Assembly: GCA_030998015.1 (NCBI GenBank)
Contig: JARWMV010000130.1
Span: forward strand, 1 to 40,077
From: Ceratorhiza oryzae-sativae
Taxonomy: Eukaryota; Basidiomycota; Agaricomycetes; Cantharellales; Ceratobasidiaceae
Direction: 5' to 3'
DNA: 40,077 bases
Of this stretch, positions 1-9,328 are shown in pieces. Under the pieces are notes generated by a model. It did no database searches. It was not told the DNA's origin and worked only from the letters and a program-made list of their open reading frames with translations. Made by a program: the position numbers and the translations under genes. Position 1 is the first letter of the stretch. Each line of letters starts with the position of its first letter.

Positions 1-46
1 CCCCCCAAACAATGCAGCGTAGCTGCACATGTTTGGGGGTCAGTAG
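1..46. repeat. Double-hairpin element, truncated by window start
   Basis: A C6-AAAC / GTTTG5 stem encloses TGCAGC-TAC-GCTGCA, followed by the flank TCAGTAG. It is the right half of the DHE seen complete at 33999-34151. Confidence 0.85.
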
Positions 47-130
47 TAATATATTAAGAAAAGGGTAAGGAAGTGGAGTATGGTTTAAAATTATTTGTGA
101 GGGTTAAATTTGTTAACCTCTTCTTTTATG

Positions 131-284
131 ACCCGTGCACGCCTGCGAACGCCTTGGCTTAAGCCAAGGCGGCCCTGGCGTGCGCGCGGCTCGCCGCGAA
201 CGCGGCCTCGATATCCATTACCCCTCGGGTCAACAGCATGTATTTATATATAAATACAATGCTGGTTGACCCTAAGCGGGGGTA
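131..284 (-). repeat. Type 2a GC element
   Basis: Mirror of 11086-11239. It is flanked on both sides by TATG, which I read as a target duplication. It lies in the nested X1-type intron. Confidence 0.85.
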
Positions 285-497
285 TGAAATTTCCACAAAA
301 ATTAAACATACCATAAATTAGTACTCCTTCTTTAACTGAATAAATTTAGCAATAATTATACTTGACAGTATTAGATGTAGTCAATGAAATTAGTCAACAT
401 CTAACAGGTCCCTGATGCGGCATGTTAATGCTGCATCAGTATATTCGATTAGGCACCCCTGCGCTCCCGCCAATGTTTCACTGGCGGAAGCGCTGCC

Positions 498-698
498 AAC
501 TCCTTCTCCGCTCCGATTTACTGCATAGCCGGCTCCAAGAAGTAGACCTATTAAAACTGCTATAACATCTTCGTTATGGGGACCTATACGGTTAACAGCT
601 CTACATGAATTATGAAAAGATCTTTTTTGTGCTCTTAATCTATTTTGTTTATTCCCATTTTTTGAAAATTGAATAATTGTAGAATTATCATTTCTATA
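498..698 (-). pseudogene. LAGLIDADG gene, N-terminal fragment (mirror of 10672-10872)
   Basis: Mirror copy of the first coding piece of the decayed LAGLIDADG gene in the last cox2 intron. It includes the GPHNEDV stretch and the first LAGLIDADG helix, in which the acidic residue is replaced (GAG for GDG). The rest of that gene lies beyond the window start. Positions 285-497 hold the inner insertion described at 10873-12536; no gene was recognised there. Confidence 0.7.
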
Positions 699-706
699 AA
701 AAAACT

Positions 707-819
707 CCCGAGCGTAGATCGCGCCTTAGCGCGGCCCACGCTCGGGCAGCGCCTAACGATCGGGATGATTTCCGCATGTTTGGGGGGCAGTAGGGAAATC
801 GACGCCCGATCGTTGGGGG
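707..819. repeat. Type 6 GC hairpin element
   Basis: Two hairpins: CCCGAGCGT/ACGCTCGGG, then AACGATCGGG/CCCGATCGTT. The second has half a DHE (CCCCCCAAACATG) in its loop. Mirror of 10551-10663. Confidence 0.75.
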
Positions 820-974
820 AATAAAGAAATAAGAAAAAATCAAAACAACGGATTGACATATTCACAAATAATACTTACAATAAAAAATTTAATAGTACAT
901 GATATATCATGTAATTGTAACAAGATTTTGTTTATTTTATTATTTATATTTGATTTTAGGCCAAATATTTGGTG

Positions 975-1013
975 ACCTGCTACTTTAATAGTCATAGTTG
1001 GTGAAATTACTTC
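975..1013 (-). CDS. cox2: cox2 internal exon (mirror)
   Basis: Mirror of 10357-10395. It encodes 13 residues, EVISPTMTIKVAG, that join the exon at 2763-2849 to the last exon starting HQWYW. That last exon lies off the window on this side. Confidence 0.8.
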
Positions 1014-1711
1014 CGCACTAACTTAAGCACCCTGAATTGAATAAGACCTTATCTACACTAGACACTAAAGTGAATAGTTCCACTTCACACTTTTCCATTA
1101 CCAAAGTGTTCGTAAGGTCAATAAGTCAGTAAGTACTACATCATGTTAGTTGGATTTTGTCTTAAATATTTTTTTGAACTACTCAATTAAACACTACTTT
1201 AGCAGCATTGTATAATGTACATTATACATGCTGTCATAATCCTTATCTACCGTCTACTCAGTTGTATTTCCACCACCTGAGTAGCCATTTGGTAATTGCC
1301 CCCCCCCAACATGCTGTAAGGCATTGGGGGTCAATTGCTTTTTCTTTGACTATTATACCAGGTAAGGAATAGACTAAACATAGTAATGTAAAAAATATCT
1401 ATTTACGTAAAATCTCTGAGGGGAAAATAGCCAAAAAAGGGAGGGGTTCAATTTTTTGGTCGTAGTTTACCCCTGCAAGTAATAATATAACAATATTTTC
1501 AATTTTCACTTAAATAAATAAGTACGATAAATATTATTTTATTGTGTATTCACAATAAAGGCCTATGTCGCGGTGACACAGACCAATTATCTCCTTGCAT
1601 ACAGTAAATTTTAAGCTTGACTCAGTAAAATTTTAAAATGATAGTATTTATAATTATACTCTAAAATCTGGCAGGAGCAAATTGACCAAAACATTCAAGT
1701 TAACCAAAAAC
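1014..1711 (-). other. 3' part of a cox2 intron, no gene recognised
   Basis: AT-rich intron sequence between the LAGLIDADG stop codon and the cox2 exon, mirror of 9659-10356. It holds one DHE-like hairpin (1295-1336) and a small CAGCAT/ATGCTG hairpin near 1203-1234. A group I fold is expected, but I could not assign the core helices with confidence. Confidence 0.5.
1295..1336. repeat. Single DHE hairpin with CAATT flanks
   Basis: A C9/G5 stem with a short loop between AATTG and CAATT flanks. Mirror of 10034-10075. Confidence 0.7.
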
Positions 1712-2041
1712 CTATAAACCAAACTTGTAGTGCATGCTTGGATGCACATGAGGAATAACCAAAGATCTAAAAAGTGGCATAGATTTTGATTTTATGTAAA
1801 TCATAGGTTTATTAGAATGGTTTTGCACTGAAACTGCTAAACCAAAATTATAGTGTAAAATGGCAGCCAATTTGTAAACTTCCTTATACTCGAAACCTTC
1901 AGTGTGAAGATAAAACCCAGAAACTGCGTTAGCACCATCATCAGCGGCCCAAAAAGCTAAAGCTCGAGGTGTTAATTCACTGATAATGTCGTCTTTTATT
2001 ACTTTGACCCATTTGCCTTCTTCTTTAATGTAAAATAGGTC

Positions 2042-2213
2042 CCGCCGGCGTTAGAGGGAATCCTAAAGATTCCCTCGTAGAAAATGACGACCGTTCGTCA
2101 TTTTCAGCCGGCGGCTAAATATCGATATTATGCCGCGCACTAGCAATCGCAAACGGTTGCGATTGCTCACGTTGGTTGGTGGGACAAGTCCCACCAGCAA
2201 CTAACGCGCGCGG
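2042..2213 (-). repeat. Type 1 GC element
   Basis: Basic 172-bp form in reverse orientation, CCGCCGGCGTTAG to CTAACGCGCGCGG. Mirror of 9157-9328. Confidence 0.9.
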
Positions 2214-2501
2214 CATTAAAAAAAGAATAACTTCGCGTTCGTATTCTTAAATTGTAACAGAGAGTTTGGTTTCTTAGAGAAACCCCAAAGTCAGGCACTC
2301 TTTCACAAAGATGTGATAAATATGAAAATACAAACCAAACATATTCAAATCTTTGAATGGTTTGTGTGAATCTAAAACTAGGATTTTTAGAAGTGTGGGA
2401 GACAAACAATGTACCGTCACCGAGAAGGTGTCCGACTAATTGTTCTCTTGTTGGATAATCCAGTTTAGTTATATTTCTTGAATGAGGGTTGAGACGAATT
2501 C

Positions 2502-2629
2502 CTACTGCCCCCCAAACATGTGCAGCTACGCTGCATTGTTTGAGGGGCATCCGCCCCCCAATAAGGTAATGGCCCCCCCAATACGTTTGTGACGCATTGG
2601 GAGGCCATTGCCTTGTTGGGGGTCTACTG
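2502..2629. repeat. DHE with three hairpins
   Basis: Flanked by CTACTG on both sides. Mirror of 8741-8868. Confidence 0.85.
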
Positions 2630-2762
2630 TGGAGTAAACAGGCCCGAACAGTGTAAGGCTTTTACAATCAGTCTGCATTTTTACTATAGATTTGCCATTG
2701 GCGTCAATTGAAGCCACTAAGGTTACAGAGTAAAATAAAAATTCAACATGATACTGGTTATA

Positions 2763-2849
2763 ATCAAGCATGTATAATAATTTGAAACTAGGGAATGCGA
2801 TAGCTATTAAAACTAAAGCCGGAGTAATAGTCCAGATTAACTCTATAAG
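2763..2849 (-). CDS. cox2: cox2 exon encoding the second membrane helix (mirror)
   Basis: Mirror of 8521-8607. It encodes 29 residues beginning LIELIWTITPA and ending LLYMLD. Confidence 0.9.
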
Positions 2850-3525
2850 CGTCTTTGCCCCAAGTTATCCATCCGACAACATTGTCGTGCTATCTAGAAA
2901 AAACTAGGCAAGGGATCCCCCGGAAATTGTTAAAAACTTTTAACTGTCGCAGGGGCTTGCAAGATAGCAATTCATCTTTTGTTCTGGCAGTATTAAAGCC
3001 ATGCACAATACTTAATAAGTTGTTAAGCAAATACCGTGCATTTAATGGCCCGGCTAGAGTGCCAGGCCGGTTACCCAGTATTATAAATGTGGGTTAAACA
3101 AAAGGGAAAGTCGGGGTGATTTGATAGTTGGAAAAAACTTAAGGAACTTAGTGAAATTGATTGAGAGTTCACCCGGAACACCTGACGTTGTCCGGCAGAC
3201 GCCCGGTCCAGTGACCACCTCCGCCGGCGTTAGAGGGAATCCTCAGATGAGGTAGCCTTGACCATGAGTCTCATGGTCCAGGCTACCTCCCATGACGCCT
3301 TAGGTGTTGTCAATTAGAATAATTGCAACACCTAAGGGGTCAAGATTCCCTCGTAGAAAATGACGACCGTTCGTCATTTTCAGCCGGCGGCTAAATATCG
3401 ATATTATGCCGCGCACTAGCAATCGCAAACGGTTGCGATTGCTCACGTTGGTTGGTGGGACAAGTCCCACCAGCAACTAACGCGCGCGGAGGTGGAACTG
3501 GTCATGGGTAAACAACAATCCCAGC
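2850..3525 (-). other. cox2 intron segment between exon and GIY-YIG gene
   Basis: Mirror of 7845-8520. It is structured, G+C-richer intron RNA with a type 1 element in the tip of a CCACCT/AGGTGG hairpin. No protein gene is convincing. The small frame on the plus strand at 2855-3097 is antisense to this segment. Confidence 0.5.
3221..3489 (-). repeat. Type 1 GC element with long tip insertion
   Basis: 269 bp. The extra length sits in one hairpin tip and consists of two further nested hairpins. Mirror of 7881-8149. Confidence 0.9.
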
Positions 3526-4425
3526 TTAATTTTCTAACAATGAATTAGTAAATTTGTATTTCCCATCTATTCGAGAAATTAATTTACCTGATTTTAAATA
3601 TCTTGAAACATAACTATGGCTTTTGTTTAAATATTTACCAGCTTCTCTAAACGAAAAAAATTGTTTTACTAAACAATATTTTTCAGTAGAGCAATCGGAG
3701 CATAAAGCGTATAAACATATTGGACTTCCATTAGAGGCAGAAATTGCATTTTTTGTTTCAATATCTAGAACTCTACCTAATCTGGCATTTCTCATTAATT
3801 CCTTAGATTGATCGGTATGTTTTTTACCAAACATAGAATTATTGGATCCAGAATGGCTAATACTCATTAGAATTTTTGTTTCTTCTGAGGGAATTTTCCC
3901 TTTTCGTAGATCGCTTAAATACTGTTTAAATTCTTCAGTTCGAGGAATGCCAATTGTAGAACCCGCTACTTTTGCTATATTGTAATCAGGTTTTAATAAA
4001 TCAAGATAATACTGCTCTCTTTCTAATAATTCAGAAACTTCGCAATATTCTAATATTTCTAAAGTGAAATTAGAATAACCGTATTTAATTAAAGCTCTAG
4101 AAATAATTGTATTATTTTTACCCCTTAATAAAGCTGATAACAGATAATAAGAATACAATCGAGCTCTGAGATTTTTAGCACTTCCTATGTAAAAACTCCC
4201 ACTCAATTTATTGGTAAATCTATAAATGCCTGGTTTATTTTTGTTTTCATTCAAAATTAACAGTTTCATAGTATATGCATCCTCATAAAATTTTACAGGT
4301 TTTACTTCTGCAGTATTAATTTCATTGTCAGTAAAATTAGTTGTGGCTTCTTGAGTAGAATAATTTCTAATTCCGGTTTTTGACAACAGGCTATTTGAAT
4401 GTAAAGATAGCTTTTTAAATGTCAT
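3526..4425 (-). CDS. GIY-YIG homing endonuclease (mirror of 6945-7844)
   Basis: Intact 299-residue frame identical to 6945-7844 and 37635-38534. Its domains are described at 6945. It lies in a cox2-side intron, antisense to the window's plus strand here. Confidence 0.85.
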   Translation of the reverse strand: MTFKKLSLHSNSLLSKTGIRNYSTQEATTNFTDNEINTAEVKPVKFYEDAYTMKLLILNENKNKPGIYRFTNKLSGSFYIGSAKNLRARLYSYYLLSALLRGKNNTIISRALIKYGYSNFTLEILEYCEVSELLEREQYYLDLLKPDYNIAKVAGSTIGIPRTEEFKQYLSDLRKGKIPSEETKILMSISHSGSNNSMFGKKHTDQSKELMRNARLGRVLDIETKNAISASNGSPICLYALCSDCSTEKYCLVKQFFSFREAGKYLNKSHSYVSRYLKSGKLISRIDGKYKFTNSLLEN

Positions 4426-4489
4426 CCCACAATTAGTCGTGACCGCGGTAGATAGGCCACGGCCGTTGTGAGTATCGCAACGGCCGTAG

Positions 4490-4780
4490 CTAGCGGGGGT
4501 TGACTATATCTTACACTATTAAAAACATATAACCTTAGCTAGGTAAAGTTATAAATCATGAACATACCATGGGTTTTGCCATTAACCTTAAAATAGTGTT
4601 TTCACGTATAGTCGATGAGGAATTGATTTATATTTTATATACCCAAACTCCTGCTGATTAATTTATAAATTCAACTTTTAGATTTTTACTACATTAGTAC
4701 TTAAAGTAATATAAATTTTCCAGCAATTAGTGAAATTTATCATGCGTTTAGGGCTTTCTATAAAAATTATAGGGAAAGCC
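4490..4780 (-). ncRNA. Group I intron core (mirror of 6590-6880)
   Basis: Mirror copy of the R- and S-like core segments following the GIY-YIG gene at 4785-5658. Confidence 0.55.
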
Positions 4781-4784
4781 TAAA

Positions 4785-5658
4785 TTACTTATCTAATAAA
4801 GTTAGAGAGAATTTGTAACTGATACCTCTTCGGGAGAATAAAGCACCTGATTTTACGTATCTCGACACATTGCTGTGACTAATGCCTAAATATTTTCCTG
4901 CTTCTCTTAACGAAGTAAATTTTTGTATTAAACAAAGAGCATCTGAAGAGTGCTCTGAGCAAGCTGCGTATAAAAATACCGCAGTCCCATTTGCCGCAGA
5001 GATTGCTTTTCTTGTTTCATTGTCACGAACTTTACCTGTTTTAGCAAGACTCATTAATGATTTGGATTGTTCTGTATGAGTTTTCCCATACATAGAGTTA
5101 TCAGTACCTTGTCGAGCTTGACTCATTAAAAGTTTTGTCTCTTCTGTGAGTGTTTTACCGAATAAAGGACTTTTTTCTCCGGTATAAACCCCTTTAAGAG
5201 CTTGACTTATTTTAGCTTTAGTCTCTGCGGATTTAGGAACTCCTAATGTAGAACCGGCTATTTTAGCAATATTGTAAGTAGGCTTTAATAGATCAATATA
5301 ATGTTGCTCTCTTTCTAATAATACAGAAACATCGCAGTATTCCACTATTTCAAGAGTAAAATTAGAATAACCATATTTAACTAAAGCTCGAGAAATAGTC
5401 AAATTATTTTTTACAGTAGACCCCCAATGATTGCATTGCATTATTGGGGGGCTACTGCCCCCCAAACAATGCAGCGTAGCTGCACATGTTTGGGGGTCAG
5501 TAGATATGTAGGATAGACTAAAATATTTAATAAATCGGTTACTTAAATCCTTGGAGCTTCCAATATAGAAATTACCATTTTGTTTATTAGTAAATTTATA
5601 TATGCCAGACTTGTTTTTGTTTTCCTTTAAAATAAGTGATTTTGAAGCATAAGCATCA
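4785..5658 (-). CDS. GIY-YIG homing endonuclease, N-terminus lost at palindrome centre
   Basis: Same gene as 38894-39975 but cut at the DHE hairpin that forms the palindrome centre, so the first roughly 35 residues are absent. The GIY-YIG domain, helix-turn-helix repeats and C-terminus are intact, ending SLTLLDK. A DHE at 5414-5504 is inserted in frame, as described at 5713-6568. Confidence 0.8.
5414..5504. repeat. DHE, in-frame inside GIY-YIG gene
   Basis: Two hairpins flanked by CAGTAGA on both sides. The net insertion is 84 nt. Mirror of 5867-5957. Confidence 0.9.
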
Positions 5659-5712
5659 CTATAGACCCCCCAAACTGATGCAGCTACGCTGCATTGTTTG
5701 GGGGGGCTATAG
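5659..5712. repeat. DHE hairpin at centre of palindrome 1
   Basis: CTATAG, a C6AAAC/GTTTG7 stem, inner stem TGCAGC-TAC-GCTGCA, then CTATAG. The sequence on both sides continues as perfect mirror images. In the third copy (39768-39870) the same hairpin is followed by a second hairpin and a second CTATAG, so the fold-back occurs exactly in the first hairpin of a two-hairpin DHE. Confidence 0.95.
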
Positions 5713-6568
5713 TGATGCTTATGCTTCAAAATCACTTATTTTAAAGGAAAACAAAAACAAGTCTGGCATATATAAATTTACTAATAAACAAAATGGTAAT
5801 TTCTATATTGGAAGCTCCAAGGATTTAAGTAACCGATTTATTAAATATTTTAGTCTATCCTACATATCTACTGACCCCCAAACATGTGCAGCTACGCTGC
5901 ATTGTTTGGGGGGCAGTAGCCCCCCAATAATGCAATGCAATCATTGGGGGTCTACTGTAAAAAATAATTTGACTATTTCTCGAGCTTTAGTTAAATATGG
6001 TTATTCTAATTTTACTCTTGAAATAGTGGAATACTGCGATGTTTCTGTATTATTAGAAAGAGAGCAACATTATATTGATCTATTAAAGCCTACTTACAAT
6101 ATTGCTAAAATAGCCGGTTCTACATTAGGAGTTCCTAAATCCGCAGAGACTAAAGCTAAAATAAGTCAAGCTCTTAAAGGGGTTTATACCGGAGAAAAAA
6201 GTCCTTTATTCGGTAAAACACTCACAGAAGAGACAAAACTTTTAATGAGTCAAGCTCGACAAGGTACTGATAACTCTATGTATGGGAAAACTCATACAGA
6301 ACAATCCAAATCATTAATGAGTCTTGCTAAAACAGGTAAAGTTCGTGACAATGAAACAAGAAAAGCAATCTCTGCGGCAAATGGGACTGCGGTATTTTTA
6401 TACGCAGCTTGCTCAGAGCACTCTTCAGATGCTCTTTGTTTAATACAAAAATTTACTTCGTTAAGAGAAGCAGGAAAATATTTAGGCATTAGTCACAGCA
6501 ATGTGTCGAGATACGTAAAATCAGGTGCTTTATTCTCCGAAGAGGTATCAGTTACAAATTCTCTCTAA
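5713..6568 (+). pseudogene. GIY-YIG homing endonuclease, 5'-truncated and frameshifted
   Basis: The frame begins at SDAYASK just after the palindrome-centre hairpin. It has SGIYKFTN...FYIGSS (the GIY and YIG strands), the catalytic-type R in LSNRF, GYSNFTLEI, and LLEREQHYIDLLKPTYN with the conserved E and N. It then has two NUMOD-like repeats (SPLFGKTLTEETK, NSMYGKTHTEQSK) and a C-terminal helix-turn-helix with REAGKYLGISHSNVSRYV. The usual N-terminus (see 39871-39975) is missing here. A C is also missing near 6538 compared with the other two copies, which replaces the normal C-terminus SLTLLDK with a short out-of-frame tail. An 84-nt DHE at 5867-5957 is read through in frame. Confidence 0.85.
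5867..5957. repeat. DHE inserted in frame in GIY-YIG gene
   Basis: TCTACTG on both sides. The hairpins are CCCCCAAACATG/CATTGTTTGGGGG and CCCCCCAATAATG/CATTGGGGG. Removing 84 nt with one TCTACTG joins YIST to VKNN, matching the paralogue at 6945 (KNNTIISRALIKYG). The insert adds 28 sense codons. Confidence 0.9.
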
Positions 6569-6589
6569 CTTTATTAGATAAGTAATTTA

Positions 6590-6880
6590 GGCTTTCCCTA
6601 TAATTTTTATAGAAAGCCCTAAACGCATGATAAATTTCACTAATTGCTGGAAAATTTATATTACTTTAAGTACTAATGTAGTAAAAATCTAAAAGTTGAA
6701 TTTATAAATTAATCAGCAGGAGTTTGGGTATATAAAATATAAATCAATTCCTCATCGACTATACGTGAAAACACTATTTTAAGGTTAATGGCAAAACCCA
6801 TGGTATGTTCATGATTTATAACTTTACCTAGCTAAGGTTATATGTTTTTAATAGTGTAAGATATAGTCAACCCCCGCTAG
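6590..6880 (+). ncRNA. Group I intron core
   Basis: After the GIY-YIG gene come a P/Q-like pair (AATTGCTGG near 6640, AATCAGCAGG near 6710), an R-like CATCGACTATACG (about 6754) and an S-like TAAGATATAGTC (about 6857). The GACTATA/TATAGTC pairing would form P7. The 3' splice site lies between 6870 and 6944. A GC hairpin at about 6881-6911 (TACGGCCGTTG/CAACGGCCGTG) sits there. I cannot identify the exon that follows. Confidence 0.6.
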
Positions 6881-6944
6881 CTACGGCCGTTGCGATACTC
6901 ACAACGGCCGTGGCCTATCTACCGCGGTCACGACTAATTGTGGG

Positions 6945-7844
6945 ATGACATTTAAAAAGCTATCTTTACATTCAAATAGCCTGTTGTCAAAAACCGGAAT
7001 TAGAAATTATTCTACTCAAGAAGCCACAACTAATTTTACTGACAATGAAATTAATACTGCAGAAGTAAAACCTGTAAAATTTTATGAGGATGCATATACT
7101 ATGAAACTGTTAATTTTGAATGAAAACAAAAATAAACCAGGCATTTATAGATTTACCAATAAATTGAGTGGGAGTTTTTACATAGGAAGTGCTAAAAATC
7201 TCAGAGCTCGATTGTATTCTTATTATCTGTTATCAGCTTTATTAAGGGGTAAAAATAATACAATTATTTCTAGAGCTTTAATTAAATACGGTTATTCTAA
7301 TTTCACTTTAGAAATATTAGAATATTGCGAAGTTTCTGAATTATTAGAAAGAGAGCAGTATTATCTTGATTTATTAAAACCTGATTACAATATAGCAAAA
7401 GTAGCGGGTTCTACAATTGGCATTCCTCGAACTGAAGAATTTAAACAGTATTTAAGCGATCTACGAAAAGGGAAAATTCCCTCAGAAGAAACAAAAATTC
7501 TAATGAGTATTAGCCATTCTGGATCCAATAATTCTATGTTTGGTAAAAAACATACCGATCAATCTAAGGAATTAATGAGAAATGCCAGATTAGGTAGAGT
7601 TCTAGATATTGAAACAAAAAATGCAATTTCTGCCTCTAATGGAAGTCCAATATGTTTATACGCTTTATGCTCCGATTGCTCTACTGAAAAATATTGTTTA
7701 GTAAAACAATTTTTTTCGTTTAGAGAAGCTGGTAAATATTTAAACAAAAGCCATAGTTATGTTTCAAGATATTTAAAATCAGGTAAATTAATTTCTCGAA
7801 TAGATGGGAAATACAAATTTACTAATTCATTGTTAGAAAATTAA
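6945..7844 (+). CDS. GIY-YIG homing endonuclease, intact
   Basis: 299 residues, and a paralogue of the gene at 5713-6568. It has KPGIYRFTN...FYIGSA (GIY-YIG strands) at about residues 65-82, LRARLYSYY with the active-site-type R, GYSNFTLEILEYCE, LLEREQYYLDLLKPDYNIAK at about 133-152, and two NUMOD-like repeats, the second being NSMFGKKHTDQSK. The C-terminal helix-turn-helix has REAGKYLNKSHSYVSRYL. It would nick or cut at intron-insertion sites in mtDNA. The frame stays open upstream of the ATG, so an earlier, exon-fused start is possible. It is the only GIY-YIG gene here without an element inside it. Confidence 0.85.
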   Translation: MTFKKLSLHSNSLLSKTGIRNYSTQEATTNFTDNEINTAEVKPVKFYEDAYTMKLLILNENKNKPGIYRFTNKLSGSFYIGSAKNLRARLYSYYLLSALLRGKNNTIISRALIKYGYSNFTLEILEYCEVSELLEREQYYLDLLKPDYNIAKVAGSTIGIPRTEEFKQYLSDLRKGKIPSEETKILMSISHSGSNNSMFGKKHTDQSKELMRNARLGRVLDIETKNAISASNGSPICLYALCSDCSTEKYCLVKQFFSFREAGKYLNKSHSYVSRYLKSGKLISRIDGKYKFTNSLLEN

Positions 7845-8520
7845 GCTGGGATTGTTGTTTACCCATGACCAGTTCCACCTCCGCGCGCGTTAGTTGCTGG
7901 TGGGACTTGTCCCACCAACCAACGTGAGCAATCGCAACCGTTTGCGATTGCTAGTGCGCGGCATAATATCGATATTTAGCCGCCGGCTGAAAATGACGAA
8001 CGGTCGTCATTTTCTACGAGGGAATCTTGACCCCTTAGGTGTTGCAATTATTCTAATTGACAACACCTAAGGCGTCATGGGAGGTAGCCTGGACCATGAG
8101 ACTCATGGTCAAGGCTACCTCATCTGAGGATTCCCTCTAACGCCGGCGGAGGTGGTCACTGGACCGGGCGTCTGCCGGACAACGTCAGGTGTTCCGGGTG
8201 AACTCTCAATCAATTTCACTAAGTTCCTTAAGTTTTTTCCAACTATCAAATCACCCCGACTTTCCCTTTTGTTTAACCCACATTTATAATACTGGGTAAC
8301 CGGCCTGGCACTCTAGCCGGGCCATTAAATGCACGGTATTTGCTTAACAACTTATTAAGTATTGTGCATGGCTTTAATACTGCCAGAACAAAAGATGAAT
8401 TGCTATCTTGCAAGCCCCTGCGACAGTTAAAAGTTTTTAACAATTTCCGGGGGATCCCTTGCCTAGTTTTTTCTAGATAGCACGACAATGTTGTCGGATG
8501 GATAACTTGGGGCAAAGACG
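7845..8520 (+). other. Structured 3' part of a cox2 intron
   Basis: Between the GIY-YIG stop codon and the cox2 exon there is structured RNA-like sequence. The stem CCACCT/AGGTGG is split by the type 1 element at 7881-8149. Further hairpins follow, such as CCGGCCTGG...CTAGCCGGGCC near 8300 and CGACAATGTTGTCG near 8483. The intron ends in G at 8520, as group I introns do. I could not assign P/Q/R/S with confidence. Confidence 0.5.
7881..8149 (+). repeat. Type 1 GC element with long tip insertion
   Basis: Left half as in the basic element. The GAGGGAATC/GATTCCCTC hairpin tip is extended by AGGTAGCC...GGCTACCT and CCTTAGGTGTTG...CAACACCTAAGG. Removal would leave CACCT joined to AGGTG, a perfect hairpin with CTAG at the junction. 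Confidence 0.9.
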
Positions 8521-8607
8521 CTTATAGAGTTAATCTGGACTATTACTCCGGCTTTAGTTTTAATAGCTATCGCATTCCCTAGTTTCAAATTATTATACAT
8601 GCTTGAT
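8521..8607 (+). CDS. cox2: cox2 exon encoding second transmembrane helix
   Basis: 29 codons, LIELIWTITPA...FPSFKLLYMLD, match the end of the intermembrane loop and the second transmembrane helix of cytochrome c oxidase subunit 2. This part anchors the CuA domain in the inner membrane. The exon starts directly after a G (intron end) and its last codon GAT ends in T, as expected for a group I 5' splice site. The next residues of Cox2 (EVISP) are encoded at 10357. The exon encoding the N-terminal helix is not in the window. Two mirror copies lie at 2763-2849 and 36872-36958. Confidence 0.9.
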
Positions 8608-8740
8608 TATAACCAGTATCATGTTGAATTTTTATTTTACTCTGTAACCTTAGTGGCTTCAATTGACGCCAATGGCAAATCTATAGTAAAAATGCAGACT
8701 GATTGTAAAAGCCTTACACTGTTCGGGCCTGTTTACTCCA

Positions 8741-8868
8741 CAGTAGACCCCCAACAAGGCAATGGCCTCCCAATGCGTCACAAACGTATTGGGGGGGCCA
8801 TTACCTTATTGGGGGGCGGATGCCCCTCAAACAATGCAGCGTAGCTGCACATGTTTGGGGGGCAGTAG
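8741..8868. repeat. DHE with nested third hairpin
   Basis: CAGTAG on both sides. The first hairpin (CCCCCAACAAGG...CCTTATTGGGGGG) encloses GGCCTCCCAATGCGT...ACGTATTGGGGGGGCC. The second is the common CCCCTCAAACAATGCAGC / GCTGCACATGTTTGGGG. Confidence 0.9.
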
Positions 8869-9156
8869 GAATTCGTCTCAACCCTCATTCAAGAAATATA
8901 ACTAAACTGGATTATCCAACAAGAGAACAATTAGTCGGACACCTTCTCGGTGACGGTACATTGTTTGTCTCCCACACTTCTAAAAATCCTAGTTTTAGAT
9001 TCACACAAACCATTCAAAGATTTGAATATGTTTGGTTTGTATTTTCATATTTATCACATCTTTGTGAAAGAGTGCCTGACTTTGGGGTTTCTCTAAGAAA
9101 CCAAACTCTCTGTTACAATTTAAGAATACGAACGCGAAGTTATTCTTTTTTTAATG

Positions 9157-9328
9157 CCGCGCGCGTTAGTTGCTGGTGGGACTTGTCCCACCAACCAACG
9201 TGAGCAATCGCAACCGTTTGCGATTGCTAGTGCGCGGCATAATATCGATATTTAGCCGCCGGCTGAAAATGACGAACGGTCGTCATTTTCTACGAGGGAA
9301 TCTTTAGGATTCCCTCTAACGCCGGCGG
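9157..9328 (+). repeat. Type 1 GC element, basic form
   Basis: 172 bp from CCGCGCGCGTTAG to CTAACGCCGGCGG. Domain 1 has closing stem CCGCGC/GCGCGG around two hairpins (TGGGAC/GTCCCA and AGCAATCGCAA/TTTGCGATTGCT). The linker contains AATATCGATATT. Domain 2 has closing stem CCGCCGGC/GCCGGCGG around GAAAATGACGA/TCGTCATTTTC and GAGGGAATC/GATTCCCTC. Confidence 0.95.

Larger units (their letters stand above)
1712..2762 (-). pseudogene. LAGLIDADG homing endonuclease, interrupted (mirror of 8608-9658)
   Basis: Mirror copy of the cox2-intron LAGLIDADG gene, in frame with the cox2 exon at 2763-2849. It is broken by a DHE (2502-2629) and by a type 1 element (2042-2213). Details are given at 8608-9658. 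Confidence 0.8.

Noticed and set aside
2855..3097. 80-residue plus-strand frame (also 8273-8515, 36964-37206)
   Set aside because: It is antisense to a structured cox2 intron segment, begins inside it and has no family features.
4441..4500. Possible rRNA fragment (GACCGCGGTAG, CGGCCGTAGCTAG)
   Set aside because: It resembles rRNA words only over a few bases, and most of it is a perfect GC hairpin.
5659..5712. Simple hairpin telomere of a 17-kb linear chromosome
   Set aside because: It is attractive because arm 1 is bounded by hairpins on both sides, but the copy at 39768-40077 continues past the same hairpin and the gene pieces are truncated there. It is kept only as one hypothesis.
7559..7747. 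Short frames antisense to the GIY-YIG genes (also 6292-6489)
   Set aside because: They are complements of the conserved C-terminal helix-turn-helix coding region, with no independent support.
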